Positions 23,301 through 34,754 of a DNA stretch of 64,000 nt are shown in pieces (within the stretch, counting starts at the first letter, position 1; each line of letters opens with the position of its first letter). This stretch comes from Citrus sinensis. Taxonomy: Eukaryota; Streptophyta; Magnoliopsida; Sapindales; Rutaceae. Position numbers and translations under genes: made by a program. The stretch lies in assembly GCF_022201045.2 (NCBI RefSeq), contig NC_068559.1, positions 20,777,501 through 20,841,500 of the forward strand, written 5' to 3'. The notes beneath the pieces were generated by a model that made no database searches, was not told the origin of the DNA, and saw only the letters and a list, made by a program, of their open reading frames with translations.

Positions 23301-26300
23301 AATGGTATGCTACTCCTTGGACTAGCACTGGTAGCAGTTAGAATGCTGATGCCAAGTATAATTACATCAACAGAGATTTACACTTTAAGAGTAAAAAAAG
23401 TATCTTAAGTCCAAGTACAGTCGGTAATTTGAATGTTTTAATGGCTACAATAAAAGGCATTCTGAAAATTAAATATTTTCTGTTATTTGGCTAAACATAA
23501 GTCCTTTGAGAGACATTGACTGCTTGGATTTGGTCCTTCTTTTCAAGTTTGTCTACTAGTATCTGACTCTCTTAGTTCTGATGGTGTGGAGGTAGGTGGT
23601 GATCAGATTATAAGAAATGACATATCTTCATCTTATCTACCATATTCTTCATCAACGGCTTTTCATCCTATTATTTTTCGTCCTGTGTATGAATGACATT
23701 GATATTTTAAGTCAATAGGAGACACTACTCTTATTTTACGTCAAATTTTATCAGTATTTTCCAATATTTTGAATAATTAAGTTTGTACTGAGCATGTGAA
23801 TAAGGAAAAACTTGATCTCTGGTGGAAATATTGTAGTCTTAATAGATGCAAGAAGACAATTATAAAAAATAAAGTTTTCTTTTATATCTGATAAAATTCA
23901 AAAAAGTTTTAGTTTCCTTAAATTTACTATAAAGAGGCACTGTCTCGGTTTGTTGGCTTTGATTGTATCAATCATTTTTGCTTATCACTTTCTTGTGGAG
24001 CCACATATTTAGCAAACCATTGGCTGAAAGGTCAAGTTGCTCTCAATGTCTGAACCTACCAGAGTTTTTCCTTCCCCTTTCTCGTGTTTGTGCCATCAGC
24101 CTATTTCTTGCTCCTTCTTATCGGTCCATTTACTGCATTTATTCACATTTCTCACAAATGATTCAACTACGTCAACATTGTTCCTTTTTCCCAATTCTTC
24201 CTGTTCCTTGTTGAAGTTATGTCCACATTTTTGCAAACACATTTAGGCGAGGCCTGATATTCTTTTTGCTTTACCACTCATATATACGAAATCATCATTA
24301 ATGTAACAATTTTGCCAACATGTTTCTTTTCCAGATTGGTTACTTTTGTATGGCCATTTGATTTACTTCAAGTTGATTGAAATATGCTGGTCATGATACT
24401 ATTGAAAACACATCTTGCTTGATACATACAGTTGTAACTTTGTTTAGATTTTGTATTCTTTCATAGATCACTGAATGAATGCACTAATGGAAGTTCTACA
24501 TAATGTTAGAACTTTTGGTCATGAGGCGGATCCACTCATGACCAGTAGGGGTTTAAGTCCCCTCTGGAGAAAATAATTTTGAAAAAATAGAAGAGAAAAT
24601 TACTTGAGTTACTAATAAGCCCCCAAATTTATAAAAATGGCCCCATAAACTCATAATCCCTAAAATTTAAAATTTAACTTTGAGAATTATAAAAGTCCAT
24701 ACGTTAATTGGAAAAATAAAATCTAACCCATATGGGCGGTTATACTATTATTTAATTTTGCACCCATTAAATCTATTGAAATAAACTTTATAAACGCATT
24801 AACCCATAAACATTTTGTCGTTATGTAATTCAGCCCCTGGTAAGTCATTTTTCTATATCCGCCACACTCACACTTTAATTTGCTAATAGCGTCATAGGTT
24901 GTGTTTAAAGTCCCCTTTCTTTTTCCCATCTTTAAATGGAATGTAGTAGCATCATATTGTTCATATCATGATAATTTGCCATTTTCTTGTGCAGAGTGGC
25001 ATACGTACTTCTGGATAGCATTCATTCCTTTCATTGTGAGTAGTTTTAAATCTTTATATGGTTTACCTCTAGTTTTTAGCTTGTGTTGATGTGCATCAAA
25101 TTGCATCTAAGTTGCTATTTTTATAAAAGCATTGTTTGATTCACCATCCAGTTTTATGCTCTTGCAACTTTACAATTTTATTGATGAGTGATTTAACTCG
25201 TTTGACTTCTTTTTAATTACATTTGTTGGATGGTTACCGGGTATGAGAAAAAGAGATGCCCAATTTGCTGTTATTAACTTGTCTCCTGACTCCCCCTCTT
25301 TTCTGTCCTCAACCACTCCATTTTTGTTTTTTAGTGCACATGATAGTGAATTGGTTATTATTATAATCTGTTGGTCCACGTACACTTTAGCCTTCTTTTT
25401 TCCTTAATTTTGGTCAATTTATTAAATGTGTGTATGTTTATTGTGTGTCTTGCGCTTTTGCAGCTTCTACTTGCTGTGGGAGCTAAGCTGGAGCATGTCA
25501 TTAGTCAGTTGGCCCATGAGGTTGCTGAGAAACATATAGCCATTGAAGGGGAATTAGTAGTTCAACCATCAGATCAGCACTTCTGGTTTAACCGGCCTCA
25601 AATTGTCCTCTTCTTGATTCATTTTATCCTATTCCAAAACTCTTTTGAGATTGCATTTTTCTTTTGGATATTGGTAAGCTAAAATTTTGAAGCCCGTAAT
25701 CATTTTGTATAACTGATTGGACAGATATAACTAGTGTCTTTGTATTTATGTAGATTCAATATGGCTTTGACTCCTGTATCATGGGACAAGTTTGTTATAT
25801 TGTACCAAGGCTCATCATTGGGTAGAAGTCAATGACCTTTTCTGTTTCACCTTTTTATTTAATTTTGGTTCAACATTAACAAATAATTCAAGTTTCTGAT
25901 ACTTACTGTGCAATCTTTTTGTTCCTTGGTTCCATGTAGGGTGTTTATTCAAGTTCTCTGTAGCTACAGCACCCTTCCACTTTATGCCATTGTCACGCAG
26001 GTGAGTTGATTTGCTGTCATTTATGAATTCTTCACCTTCTTCCTTCAAAACATTTATGAACTCGTCTATTTTTCTCTTTTTTCCAATGAAATAAAGATGG
26101 GAAGCTCCTTCAAGAAGGCGATATTTGAAGAGAATGTGCAAGTAGGCATTGTTGGTTGGGCCGAAAAGGTGAGGAGAAAGAAAGATCCAAAAGCAGCTAA
26201 AGATGGGTCTACCCAATCAAGTTCCCACCAAGGAGTTCAGCTGGGAAGAGCTTTCCGCAAGTCATCTACTCCGGAGGAAATTCAGCCTTCCACACATGGA

Positions 26301-26318
26301 TCCGAGGGTTCCAAATGA
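20372..26318 (+). CDS. MLO-like seven-transmembrane protein
   Basis: Exons were assigned by splice sites and frame: 20372-20552, 21062-21324, 21498-21614, 21714-21774, 22163-22257, 22886-22960, 23046-23134, 23255-23304, 24995-25035, 25464-25673, 25754-25821, 25940-26000, 26097-26318. The sum is 1533 bp, giving 510 residues, a normal MLO length. The start MGEGGEG leads into EYTPTWVVAAV. Family blocks include LLGFISLLLTVFQ, DYVTLRLGFIM, KFNFHKYM, RALEDDFK, WHTYFWIAFIPF, KLEHVI and PSDQHFWF. The cytosolic tail from residue 438 (SSFKKAIF, VGWAEKVRRKK) is the calmodulin-binding region. MLO proteins are plasma-membrane proteins. Some allow powdery mildew entry, others act in root or pollen-tube growth, and newer work treats them as calcium channels. 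The clade cannot be fixed from here. Intron 7 (23135-23254) starts GC rather than GT. Confidence 0.95.
20752..20770 (+). repeat. 19-bp G homopolymer in MLO intron 1
   Basis: This is an uninterrupted run of 19 G on the transcript strand, after a T-rich stretch. It may be length-variable and prone to sequencing error. Confidence 0.85.
23135..23254 (+). other. GC-AG intron of the MLO gene
   Basis: The junction is ATTAG/GCAAGT at the donor and TTTGCAG/C at the acceptor. Only this join keeps the frame and gives the conserved VVGISWYLW segment. AG/GCAAGT is the usual consensus for rare GC donors. Confidence 0.85.
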
Positions 26319-27613
26319 GCTGCTGTACCAACCCGACGAAAGCAGCAGGCTTAAGGCTTCTGGAAATTTTAGTTTTGTAGAAGTATATAAACTGGTTGGT
26401 TATAGCCACAGTTATACGTATATTGATGTAGGGCATATTTTAAACCCAAGAGAGCACGCAACTTAGGAATATCTTTTGGAGTTTGTAACTGACATTGTAG
26501 TTGAGCAGGCGCGCTACCTGCTGTTGATGGATATATATTTCAAAAGGAAAATACTTGGGTTTTATATCACCATTTTAAATGAAAGTTACTTTAAATTTTT
26601 ATGTTGTTACTTCTTGAGTTGTACATTACAAGTGGAGATTTTTCTCCGAACTCAATTGATTTTCTTCGGTTTTTAGGTTTGCTATCGTGTGGTTTGACTT
26701 GTGAGTTCAATACTGACACCATAGATGGGTAATGGTATTTGGGTCCCTGAAGTTTGATGAACTACAAAGAAGGATATACCTAGCATTTTTTTTTTTTCCC
26801 CACATTCAACTCCTTATATTAATATATTTTGTTGAAAAATCTTTCAATGGAATCAATGGTTTTACAGTTTACAGTTATGTCACGGTTTTACTTCTGTTTT
26901 GGTGTTAAAATTTTTTTTTTAAAAAAAATTCCATTTTAAGAAATTAAAAAAAATGATAATATAATAACATTCAAATTCTCAACCAAATTGGATGCTCGTT
27001 ATTTAAAAAAAAAAAAAAAAATTGGAATTGGGTATGTGCCCCCAAATGAATTCAAGACGGCGGTTTGATCCCCTTCCCTGGCCCAACCCAATTACAGGGC
27101 CTGCAAGTTTTTTTAAAAAAAATTGGTTTCATAAAATATGAAAAATATTTTCAATATATCAAAATAAGTTTTTTTACTATTTTATAAAATCTAAAATTTC
27201 AAGAAATGTACATGGTGTAGTATTTCAGAATTCAGAACAGCTTTTTTTTTAATCAAATGTTTACTATTCATTTAGATACGATAATTTTATTCCATATAAA
27301 GTTGTGGTAATGCATATTTTTAACGTGAAATATATATATATATATTAACAGTCATTAAAAAAATCCATTAACTCGCAAAAAAATTAATTTTTCAATAAGT
27401 ATACGAGTATTAATAAATTAATAAAAGGGGTTTTATTTTTCCATTTCACAGTATCGTAATCCCTTTGTCAGCCACTTTTATAAATAATAAATAAGGATAA
27501 GAAAGAAAGAGAGACTTCATTTTGTAAACTCTGAAGCTCAGACTCTCATTGTCTCATTCATTCATTCTTCTCCTCATTCTTCTTCTTGAAAGTTGAGACA
27601 GTCACTCAATCAA
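26319..27613. other. MLO 3' region and RPL3 promoter region
   Basis: The first few hundred bases after the MLO stop are probably 3' UTR. The rest is AT-rich with A and T runs and a short (TA)n near 27330. No gene is supported. Confidence 0.5.
27476..27487 (+). promoter_or_regulatory. Candidate TATA box of the plastid L3 gene
   Basis: TTTTATAAATAA lies about 130 bp before the start codon, followed by a pyrimidine-rich TTCATTCTTCTCC leader. Its position is plausible, but no transcript start is known. Confidence 0.35.
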
Positions 27614-29390
27614 ATGCCAATCTCTTCACTTTCACCAATTGGGCACTGTCCTCCATCTCTATCTCTGAAATACAACTTCCCATTTTGCCCCACAAGAAAG
27701 GCCTCAATTCTTGCCCCGCCCAAGAAGCCTCTCATTTTTACCACCAAAAGAACCACAACCCACATAGTTTCAATGAGCTACGAGGCGGGAATTGGCGTAA
27801 TGGGCACCAAGCTAGGCATGATGTCGTACTTCGAGCCCGACGGAACTGTTGTTCCGGTGACTGTAGTTGGGTTCAGAGAAGGGAACATTGTGACCCAGGT
27901 TAAGACTGAAGCCACTGACGGGTACGACGCCGTTCAGATTGGTTATAGGAGAGTGAGGGACAAGAAGCTGACGAAACCTGAGCTGGGTCACTTGCAAAAG
28001 TCTGGGTTAATACCCATGAGGCATTTGCAGGAGTTTAGGTTACAGTCTGTTGATGGGTTTGAGGCTGGCCAAAAGTTGGCTTTTGAAGAGATTTTTAATG
28101 AAGGGGATCTTGTCGATGTTTCTGGGACTACTATCGGCAAGGGTTTTCAAGGTATCTTCTTTCACGCACACTCTTTCAGCTTAGTTTGAATGCATGGTTT
28201 TGGTTTGGTTTGGGCTAAGGTATGTTTATGATTGAGGTTTGGTGTAGTCGTTAAGTAGAGCATTAGCTGTCAAGTACAAGTGAATAAAATCTCTTGGATA
28301 GTACAAGAAGTTTTGTGTTCGAATTCTCCTTACATGGGTGGGGAGGTGGTTTATTGACTTAACACGTCAGTTACCGTGCTTTCAGAGTTCAGTTGAAGCA
28401 CAATTGTTTCAATCATATGCCTGAGGGGTATGTTGGGATGTGAAGGAAATATTTTGTTTTGTTTGAGGTATTGGAATCTATTGGAGAGTTGATTTTGAGA
28501 GATTCACTTTTGAATTTGGATGAGATGGTTGAATTTTAATGTATGTAACTGTTACTATATTGATGCGGGATGTTTGATGCTATTGTGGGATGGGAGTGTT
28601 TTATGTGTCAGATGGTGTGATTTGCGTGGCTTTCTTGACTGGGATCACGGTTATAACCCTGGCAGCTCTAAACGATATCAAAGAAAACCGATTCTTGGAT
28701 AGGAACAAAGTTGAGAAATCATTATGTTTACTTTACCAACATTCTTAAGCTAAAAGACAGAGATGCTGATGCATGGCTTTTATATTTTTATAAGTTATGT
28801 TGAACAGCAGCCATTAGGTATCAAGTTACCATAAGATGTCTCCGCAACGTTATGAGGATTGAACTTTGGAGAAACTCTTCTTTTCCTAATTTATTGAGTG
28901 TATTATAATCAATCGTGTTGAGTCCGGCAGTAGAACGTCACTGTGTCAGTGAATCAGCATCAGTTTTAACTTACTGTTCTTTTCTAATATGAAATTTTAA
29001 TCCTATTCGTGTAGAGAATGTATTTTCTGCTGTCTCAATAACTTTGAATTCCTTAATACTTGACCCTGATTTGTTCTCTCTCTTTTTCTATATCCCACAG
29101 GTGGCATTAAGCGGCACAATTTCAGAAGGGGTGCGATGACCCATGGTTCTAAGAGTCATAGACAATTGGGTTCCATTGGTGCTGGAACAACTCCAGGCCG
29201 TGTATACAAGGGGAAGAAGATGCCTGGAAGAATGGGAGGGACAACAAGGAAGATCAGAAAGCTCAAGATTGTAAAAATTGATAATGACCTTCGTGTTGTA
29301 ATGATAAAGGGTGCTGTCCCTGGTAAGCCCGGAAATCTTCTGCGTGTAGCACCAGCTAAGATTGTTGGGAAGAACATACCAAAGAACTAG
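27614..29390 (+). CDS. RPL3: 50S ribosomal protein L3, chloroplastic (uL3c)
   Basis: There are two exons, 27614-28151 and 29101-29390, joined within a Gly codon. They give 828 bp and 275 residues, the usual size for the plastid form. The first about 50 residues are rich in Ser, Thr, Lys and Pro with few acids (start [10 protein letters not shown]), as in a chloroplast transit peptide. The mature part opens with [13 protein letters not shown]. The L3 signature is in exon 2: [15 protein letters not shown], then [20 protein letters not shown]3 is an early-assembling 23S rRNA-binding protein near the peptidyl transferase centre. Upstream TTG-initiated extensions of the frame are not likely. I chose the first ATG, which begins the transit peptide. 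Confidence 0.95.
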
Positions 29391-29955
29391 GTTGGTGCAT
29401 TATTCTGATTACTTCGCTTTGTTCGGTTCTACATTGTCAAAGAGATTAGTCTTTGTAACCCTTCGTTTTGTGAGTGGCAATTTAGACTTTCAGTTAACAT
29501 TTTGTGATGTATCATTGGCTCCTTTGCCGAGATACATTTCTATCTCTCTTTGGAATTTGTATTTAGGATTGCTTTCAGTTGAGAAAAGCCCATAGTAGAT
29601 CAGTACAAAGGGCATACAACTTTGCCACAAAAACCTTTCTTGAGATGATCTTCGGTAATTGGGATATTGGTTTAATAGTAGATCATTACTGATATTGATT
29701 ATGTATTATACAACGTGCACTCATTTTTCTTAACCAAGATACAAGTCTTCGAAATGGTATAAGTTTGCTTTGTACTTATGTGCTCTACCTCTACCTATGA
29801 TATTAGTTCTTATAGTGTTTATAGCTGCTATCTGTTGGCAAGCGAGAGGATTGAGGTAAGCTTACACAAGATCATGCAGAACTAAATAGAGCACAACTAA
29901 GAAGTAATGTTCCCAAGCCAAGCCTTGGCATCATGGCCAATGCTTTGATCATGAA
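29391..29955. other. L3 3' UTR and short intergenic DNA
   Basis: This lies after the L3 stop and contains its 3' UTR. The end overlaps the decayed C-terminal half of the minus-strand small membrane-protein gene (about 29868-29955). Confidence 0.45.
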
Positions 29956-30117
29956 TTACAGTTGACGATGATGAAAATTAAAATGCAATTGTACAAACAG
30001 TAGTACCAGAAGCAGAAGCATCACAACGAAGATGCTAGGACCAAAGATAATCAATCCAAAAACTCCCACTATAAGAGAGGGTACCAATGGTGAGGACCCT
30101 GCCCTTCTGCCCGCCAT
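29956..30117 (-). pseudogene. Truncated small membrane protein, paralog of genes at 56 and 57.5 kb
   Basis: The frame from the ATG at 30115-30117 encodes 53 residues: MAGRRAGSSPLVPS, then two hydrophobic stretches (LIVGVFGLIIFGPS and VVMLLLLVLLFVQL). The start matches two intact paralogs in this window (GPSPLVPS and GPSPVVPS). Those continue to an SSSSG.D.(E/D)GF.(L/F)G motif and a third hydrophobic segment. Here a TAA (29956-29958) and a frame change stop the protein first. The homologous DNA continues to about 29870, still showing ATGATCAAAGCA and GGCTTGGGA. So this copy has lost its C-terminus. It may be a pseudogene or a shortened functional form. I do not recognise a named function. Confidence 0.6.
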
Positions 30118-30847
30118 TGCCCTTGCAAGTGGGGATTTGGAGTACCATGCACAATTCACAAATCACTTGTACCGGTTCAAGAGATCAATGAACCAAGTAA
30201 CTAACTAGTACCCCCTCTAGTATATATAGAAGAGATGTTTGATATAATTCTCTTCTTTGTCTGGATATAATACTATTGTTTTGTGCGGAATCCATCTAGA
30301 TATTTAATTAGTTTTGATTAAATAAAACTGATAGAAGTTAGCTTGAAGGTCAATCATGACCAGCTATTATTTAAAATAGGCAAGTGAGCAAATTAAAGCA
30401 ACTCGGGGGTATCTTGCATTGAACTTTATGGTGGAGGATGAAGAGACCAATTCAGGATGATTGATTTAGCTGAGAAAAATTACTAGAGATTAATTAATTT
30501 GTGATGAAGTTTGATTTCCTTTTTCTGCATGAATGGAAAGGATATAGAGAAAATAAATAAATGCACATTCGTTAGGATCGAGTTTTGTCATCTCAACTTC
30601 AAATTTAACGCTGTATAATAAGACTAGAAAATAAGCAAACAAGCTTTCATCTCCTGAAACTAGAAAAAAAGTAAAAGCAAACAAATTCACTTTTTTTTTA
30701 AAAGAAAAAATTGGACAAAGAAAACAAAATCAAACAACACACCACAACATGAAAGTATAAAACTGCAACTCTTCAAAGGGATTGTTGTTGAGCAGTGCAG
30801 CCTGCAGCATGGAAAGAAGACGCATGTAGTTCTGGCGATTGCGTTGT
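30118..30847. other. Intergenic DNA, no supported gene
   Basis: AT-rich sequence between the small membrane-protein gene and the NLR 3' region. Its right part may be NLR 3' UTR. Nothing else is visible. Confidence 0.45.
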
Positions 30848-31086
30848 TCAAGGACCTACAAAAAGCATATTTAACATTTTAATACCATATAATATCGTTA
30901 TTTTTACTACTATTAGTGGTCAAAATTCAATACCTGAGTAACCCAATCAAATATCAATTCTGAATTTTCCTAATAATTGATGCCATTAGCTTCGCTATGC
31001 AAAATGTAGTAAGAGTATTGAGTACTTACTGCATCCTGCTAAGCCAGAAGGTTCCCCTTGTTCCATTTGCTTTCTCCCTTTTAGCC
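30848..31086 (-). other. Candidate C-terminal micro-exons of the NLR gene
   Basis: The large NLR exon has a GGAG/GTTAGTAC donor just before its in-frame stop. Downstream, TTTTCAG/GGCTAAAAGG...ATGCA/GTAAGT defines a 57-bp exon (31030-31086). TTTTTGTAG/GTCCTTGA defines a last exon with a stop at 30848-30850. Joined, the frame stays open and totals 3600 bp. If used, the last residues differ from the unspliced stop at 31215. This is splice-site evidence only. Confidence 0.5.
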
Positions 31087-31214
31087 CTGAAAACATTTTG
31101 AAGCTTGGATTACATTCACGCAACGCAGGCACGTACACACACGCACACACATATAGTCATTCAAAGGTGAGGAAGCCCTCATAGTCAATTTGCATATATA
31201 GCTATGAAGTTGTA

Positions 31215-34200
31215 CTAACCTCCACGGCCAACCAATGGACGATACCAAGATGCTTTCTTCTTCTCGGGCATAATTGGACTTCTATTGCAAATGAAATCAA
31301 TCTCCAAGTCAGGAATGTCCTTGATTTTTGGCCATTCTGGTCCTTCAGCTTCCCCATCTCGACACTGTTGCGTTAGCAAGGGACAATTTTGAATGACCAA
31401 ATGTTGAAGATTTTCAGGAAGACCATCCTCTGGAAAGGACTGGAGCAAGGGGCAATCTTCAATGTAAAAGTCCTTGAGTGAATTGAGGCTCTTCAGTGTC
31501 CCTCTTGGCCCAAGAGACTTCAGACTGGAGCATGATACAATAATCAAACACTTGAGTGACGTTGGTAGCCCTTCATCTGGTAAAGTTTCAAGCTTTGGAC
31601 AGCCTCGTATGGACAACAGATTGAGCGAGGTCAAGCTTTGCAATGCTCCTTCTCCGGATAAGGACACAAGGTCTTTGCAGTCTCTGATGTACAAAGCCTT
31701 CAGCCCCAGAAGATTAGGCCATCTTGGAAATGAATCTAGGTTTGAGATTTTGGAAAGGATCATGAAGTTCAGAGACCTGGTCTCGGGTATTGCCCTCACT
31801 AATGTTCCATCGGGACATCCTTCCAAAGCCAAAAGCTGAAGACGCTGGCTGAATTCTGAATTCGGGAGGGCGCTCAATAAGTCACACCCGCTTATTTCCA
31901 GTTTCTGAGGAGCAAAGATCTGTGGCAGGCCCCGCAGCTTGGGACAGTTGATAGCTCTCATTTCCAGAAGTGTCTGAAATGAATGGAGCAGCAGGTGTTG
32001 ACCCTGGCCATTGTCACTTGTGGGAATCACCCGCAGACATCTCTCGTTCCAATTTTCCAGTTCCAGATTGTCAACAAGTATTAGGAACTGCAGAAATGGA
32101 GTCACGGGAAGAGCCTTTAATGAGCAACACTTCTTGATCTTCATAACTCTTAGGTTTGGCATGCATTCTGGCAACTCATTCAGCCTGGGACAGTTACTAA
32201 TCTTTAGCCTTCCAAGGAACCGGCAATCCTCATCATTTGGCCATTTCTCCAACTGCAGCATTCCTTTAATGTTGAGTACGCGAAGACTGGAAAGCTGACC
32301 AAGTGAGAGGATTCTGCAATTAGTGCAACCTTTTAAAGTCAAACTCACTAGATTCTGAAGCCGCCCATCTCTCATCCATTGTGGTAAGCTATTGCCGAAG
32401 TAGTTAAAGATTTGGAGCTCTTCCAGATTCGGATGAGGTTGCAGGTCCTCGAGCAGTCTCTCTTCATCACCTGATACATCTTGAGATTGAGGACTGCTAT
32501 CTCTGTTATTGCTCCATTCAAATACCAGCTTGTGAAGACTCTCTTTCTCACTCAATTTTGCTTCCCCTCCGTTTACAGCATTTTCCAGCTTCGATATGTG
32601 AAGTTTTCCCGTAAGGTAAGGCAATTCCTTCAGTTCTTCAATTCGATATCCACTCTTGCTGCCAACCCGAAACACATGTAAGTTATGCAGATTGGTTAAC
32701 TTTCCTATTCCAGCTGGCAATGTGGAACACTTGAACCAGAACATTTCCTCTAGCTCAAGATTACGAAGTTTAACTAGGTTGGCAAGATCCTTAGGCAGTT
32801 CCATTATCCAAATGCACCCTATGAGTTTCAAAGTTTGCAGATTGTAGAGGTTACATATTGAGTTGGGAAGTACCTTAATCTCAGTTCTCGAGAGGTCAAG
32901 GTAGCGCAACAGCTTCAACTCCTCAACAGAATCTGGCAGCACTGTCAGCGTACTCGAGCTCAAATCCAACAGGCGAAGATATTTGAGTTGATGAAAAATC
33001 TTATCAAGGGCACGCCCAAAATCCTTGAGGTGCTCGCCGAAGCTGGGGACTAGAAATGTCCGCAGCTTCTTAGAGTTTTCGACGACGCTCAAAGCAGGCT
33101 TCTCTACATGTTTACAAAGCAACGACACATGGCGTGTCTCCGGAGAGCAACAGCTACTGCAAGATGACCTGTCATCCTTAACTTGGCAGACATGGCCGTA
33201 GGGGCTTGAAACAAATTGTGCCAAGTCATGGAAAAGATCATGCATCTGGTATTTCACCTTGTCATCGATATTCGAAGACTGGAAGAATGACCTCCCCAAC
33301 AATTCATCAAAATATTCGATTCCAATCTCTTCTTCCCTTTCTTGGCGTCCTCCTCCTCTTGATTGAATCAGTGCTTCCGCCATCCAAAACTTGACCATCT
33401 CGGCCTTATCAAAAGCATAGGACTTGGGGAATATCGAACAAAGTGAAAAACAATGTTTCAGAAAAGGAGGGAGATGGTCGTAACTTAATTTCAGAGGGGG
33501 CAGGATATGAGGCCCGTTTGAACTCCCTTCTTCGAGCTCCCATATGTCGCTGCTCAAGATTTTCCGCCACTTGTTTACATCATCATATTTGCGCAAGAAA
33601 CCAGCAATTGCCTTTACTGCCAAAGGCAAACCTTTGCACTTGCCCACAATCTCTCTGCCGATGGCCTCCAAGTTCTGCTGCTGCATTCTGCTTGAAAAAT
33701 TGCCTTGATTAAAGGCGATTTTCTTGAAAATTGACCAACATTGATCTTCAGGCAAATACTCAAGAAGATAAGGAGATCGTATGCCCATAATCTGCGAGAC
33801 CCGAGCGGTACGACTGGTAACCAAAACTCTACTCCCCTTGTGTCCTTGTTTCAAGAGCTGTTGAAGCGGCTCCCATTTTCTGTAGTCCTCGTTCCAGACA
33901 TCATCGAGAACGAGTAAGAATCGTTGGCCGGTCAAAAACTCAAGAAGACGGGTCTCCAACAGGCTTATTGACGAAGTGCTCTGCTCCATCTTTGAATGAA
34001 ATTCTATCATCCCTTTAAGAATCCTTGGCAAGTCGTAGTCAACAGTCACACAGACCCACATCCTGGATTCAAAGTGTTCTCTAACTCTCTCTTCATTGAA
34101 GAGTAGTTGAGCAAGTGTTGTCTTGCCAAGCCCCGGCATCCCAATGATTGGAATGACAAAGGCGTCATCTTCCTTGTCAAATTCATCCGATAGCAGCATA

Positions 34201-34754
34201 TGCAAAATTCTTTCTTTGTCATCATCCCTGCCAAAAACATTTGCTGTGTCAATGAACGAACCTGTCAGTGGCAGCTCCTGGTCCTGGTTATGATTCCGAG
34301 AGTTGCCACTGTTGTTGTTAACACCGCTGCTGAGATGAAACTTTTCTTTTTCCTCAGTAATAACATCAAGTCTATCTAAAATTTTCTTAATCCTCTGGGC
34401 GGCATCATATTGATAGGAAATTTTATTACCGCTGATGGGAGTCCGAACTCTACGCAGCTTTTGCTTTCTCTTATGCATAGCAACTTGAGTTGCAAAAGTC
34501 TCCAGTATGTCTTCGGCGTCATAAGCTGCATTTCTGAGCTTGCCAAGCCAATCTTTCAACTGGGGTACCTTCAGCTGTCTCTCCTCTGCATCTTCAAGGA
34601 CAGCTTTGATACTTGTTAGTTTGCTCAACAACTTTTCAACTTCACTCTTTACGCCAAGCACCGAACCAACCTCTTCTTTGATCAAAGACACAGCAGCTTC
34701 AATTGCTTTTTCAACGATAGGCTGCACCACAAGCGACACTACCAGTTCGGCCAT
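31215..34754 (-). CDS. CC-NB-LRR disease resistance protein (RPP13-like type)
   Basis: This is one long exon. The start ATG at 34752-34754 (MAELVVSLVV) was chosen because it begins the coiled-coil domain. The 72 codons before it are open but unlike the family. It gives 1179 residues to the stop at 31215, or about 1199 if the downstream micro-exons are used. The Rx-type coiled coil covers about 1-130 (AVLEDAEERQ, AYDAEDILE). NB-ARC motifs are the P-loop GMPGLGKTT (about 205), kinase-2 FLLVLDDVW (about 279), RNBS-B GSRVLVTSR, GLPL at about 375, RNBS-D CFSLCSIFPKSY and MHD at 504-506. Leucine-rich repeats fill about 560 to the end. All ATPase motifs are intact, so the gene looks functional. It would act in the cytoplasm or at membranes as an intracellular immune receptor. 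The recognised pathogen is unknown. Confidence 0.95.
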   Translation of the reverse strand: MAELVVSLVVQPIVEKAIEAAVSLIKEEVGSVLGVKSEVEKLLSKLTSIKAVLEDAEERQLKVPQLKDWLGKLRNAAYDAEDILETFATQVAMHKRKQKLRRVRTPISGNKISYQYDAAQRIKKILDRLDVITEEKEKFHLSSGVNNNSGNSRNHNQDQELPLTGSFIDTANVFGRDDDKERILHMLLSDEFDKEDDAFVIPIIGMPGLGKTTLAQLLFNEERVREHFESRMWVCVTVDYDLPRILKGMIEFHSKMEQSTSSISLLETRLLEFLTGQRFLLVLDDVWNEDYRKWEPLQQLLKQGHKGSRVLVTSRTARVSQIMGIRSPYLLEYLPEDQCWSIFKKIAFNQGNFSSRMQQQNLEAIGREIVGKCKGLPLAVKAIAGFLRKYDDVNKWRKILSSDIWELEEGSSNGPHILPPLKLSYDHLPPFLKHCFSLCSIFPKSYAFDKAEMVKFWMAEALIQSRGGGRQEREEEIGIEYFDELLGRSFFQSSNIDDKVKYQMHDLFHDLAQFVSSPYGHVCQVKDDRSSCSSCCSPETRHVSLLCKHVEKPALSVVENSKKLRTFLVPSFGEHLKDFGRALDKIFHQLKYLRLLDLSSSTLTVLPDSVEELKLLRYLDLSRTEIKVLPNSICNLYNLQTLKLIGCIWIMELPKDLANLVKLRNLELEEMFWFKCSTLPAGIGKLTNLHNLHVFRVGSKSGYRIEELKELPYLTGKLHISKLENAVNGGEAKLSEKESLHKLVFEWSNNRDSSPQSQDVSGDEERLLEDLQPHPNLEELQIFNYFGNSLPQWMRDGRLQNLVSLTLKGCTNCRILSLGQLSSLRVLNIKGMLQLEKWPNDEDCRFLGRLKISNCPRLNELPECMPNLRVMKIKKCCSLKALPVTPFLQFLILVDNLELENWNERCLRVIPTSDNGQGQHLLLHSFQTLLEMRAINCPKLRGLPQIFAPQKLEISGCDLLSALPNSEFSQRLQLLALEGCPDGTLVRAIPETRSLNFMILSKISNLDSFPRWPNLLGLKALYIRDCKDLVSLSGEGALQSLTSLNLLSIRGCPKLETLPDEGLPTSLKCLIIVSCSSLKSLGPRGTLKSLNSLKDFYIEDCPLLQSFPEDGLPENLQHLVIQNCPLLTQQCRDGEAEGPEWPKIKDIPDLEIDFICNRSPIMPEKKKASWYRPLVGRGG

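Noticed and set aside
24500-24930. Frames within MLO intron 8
   Set aside because: They lie within an intron bounded by good splice sites, in AT-rich low-complexity DNA without domains.
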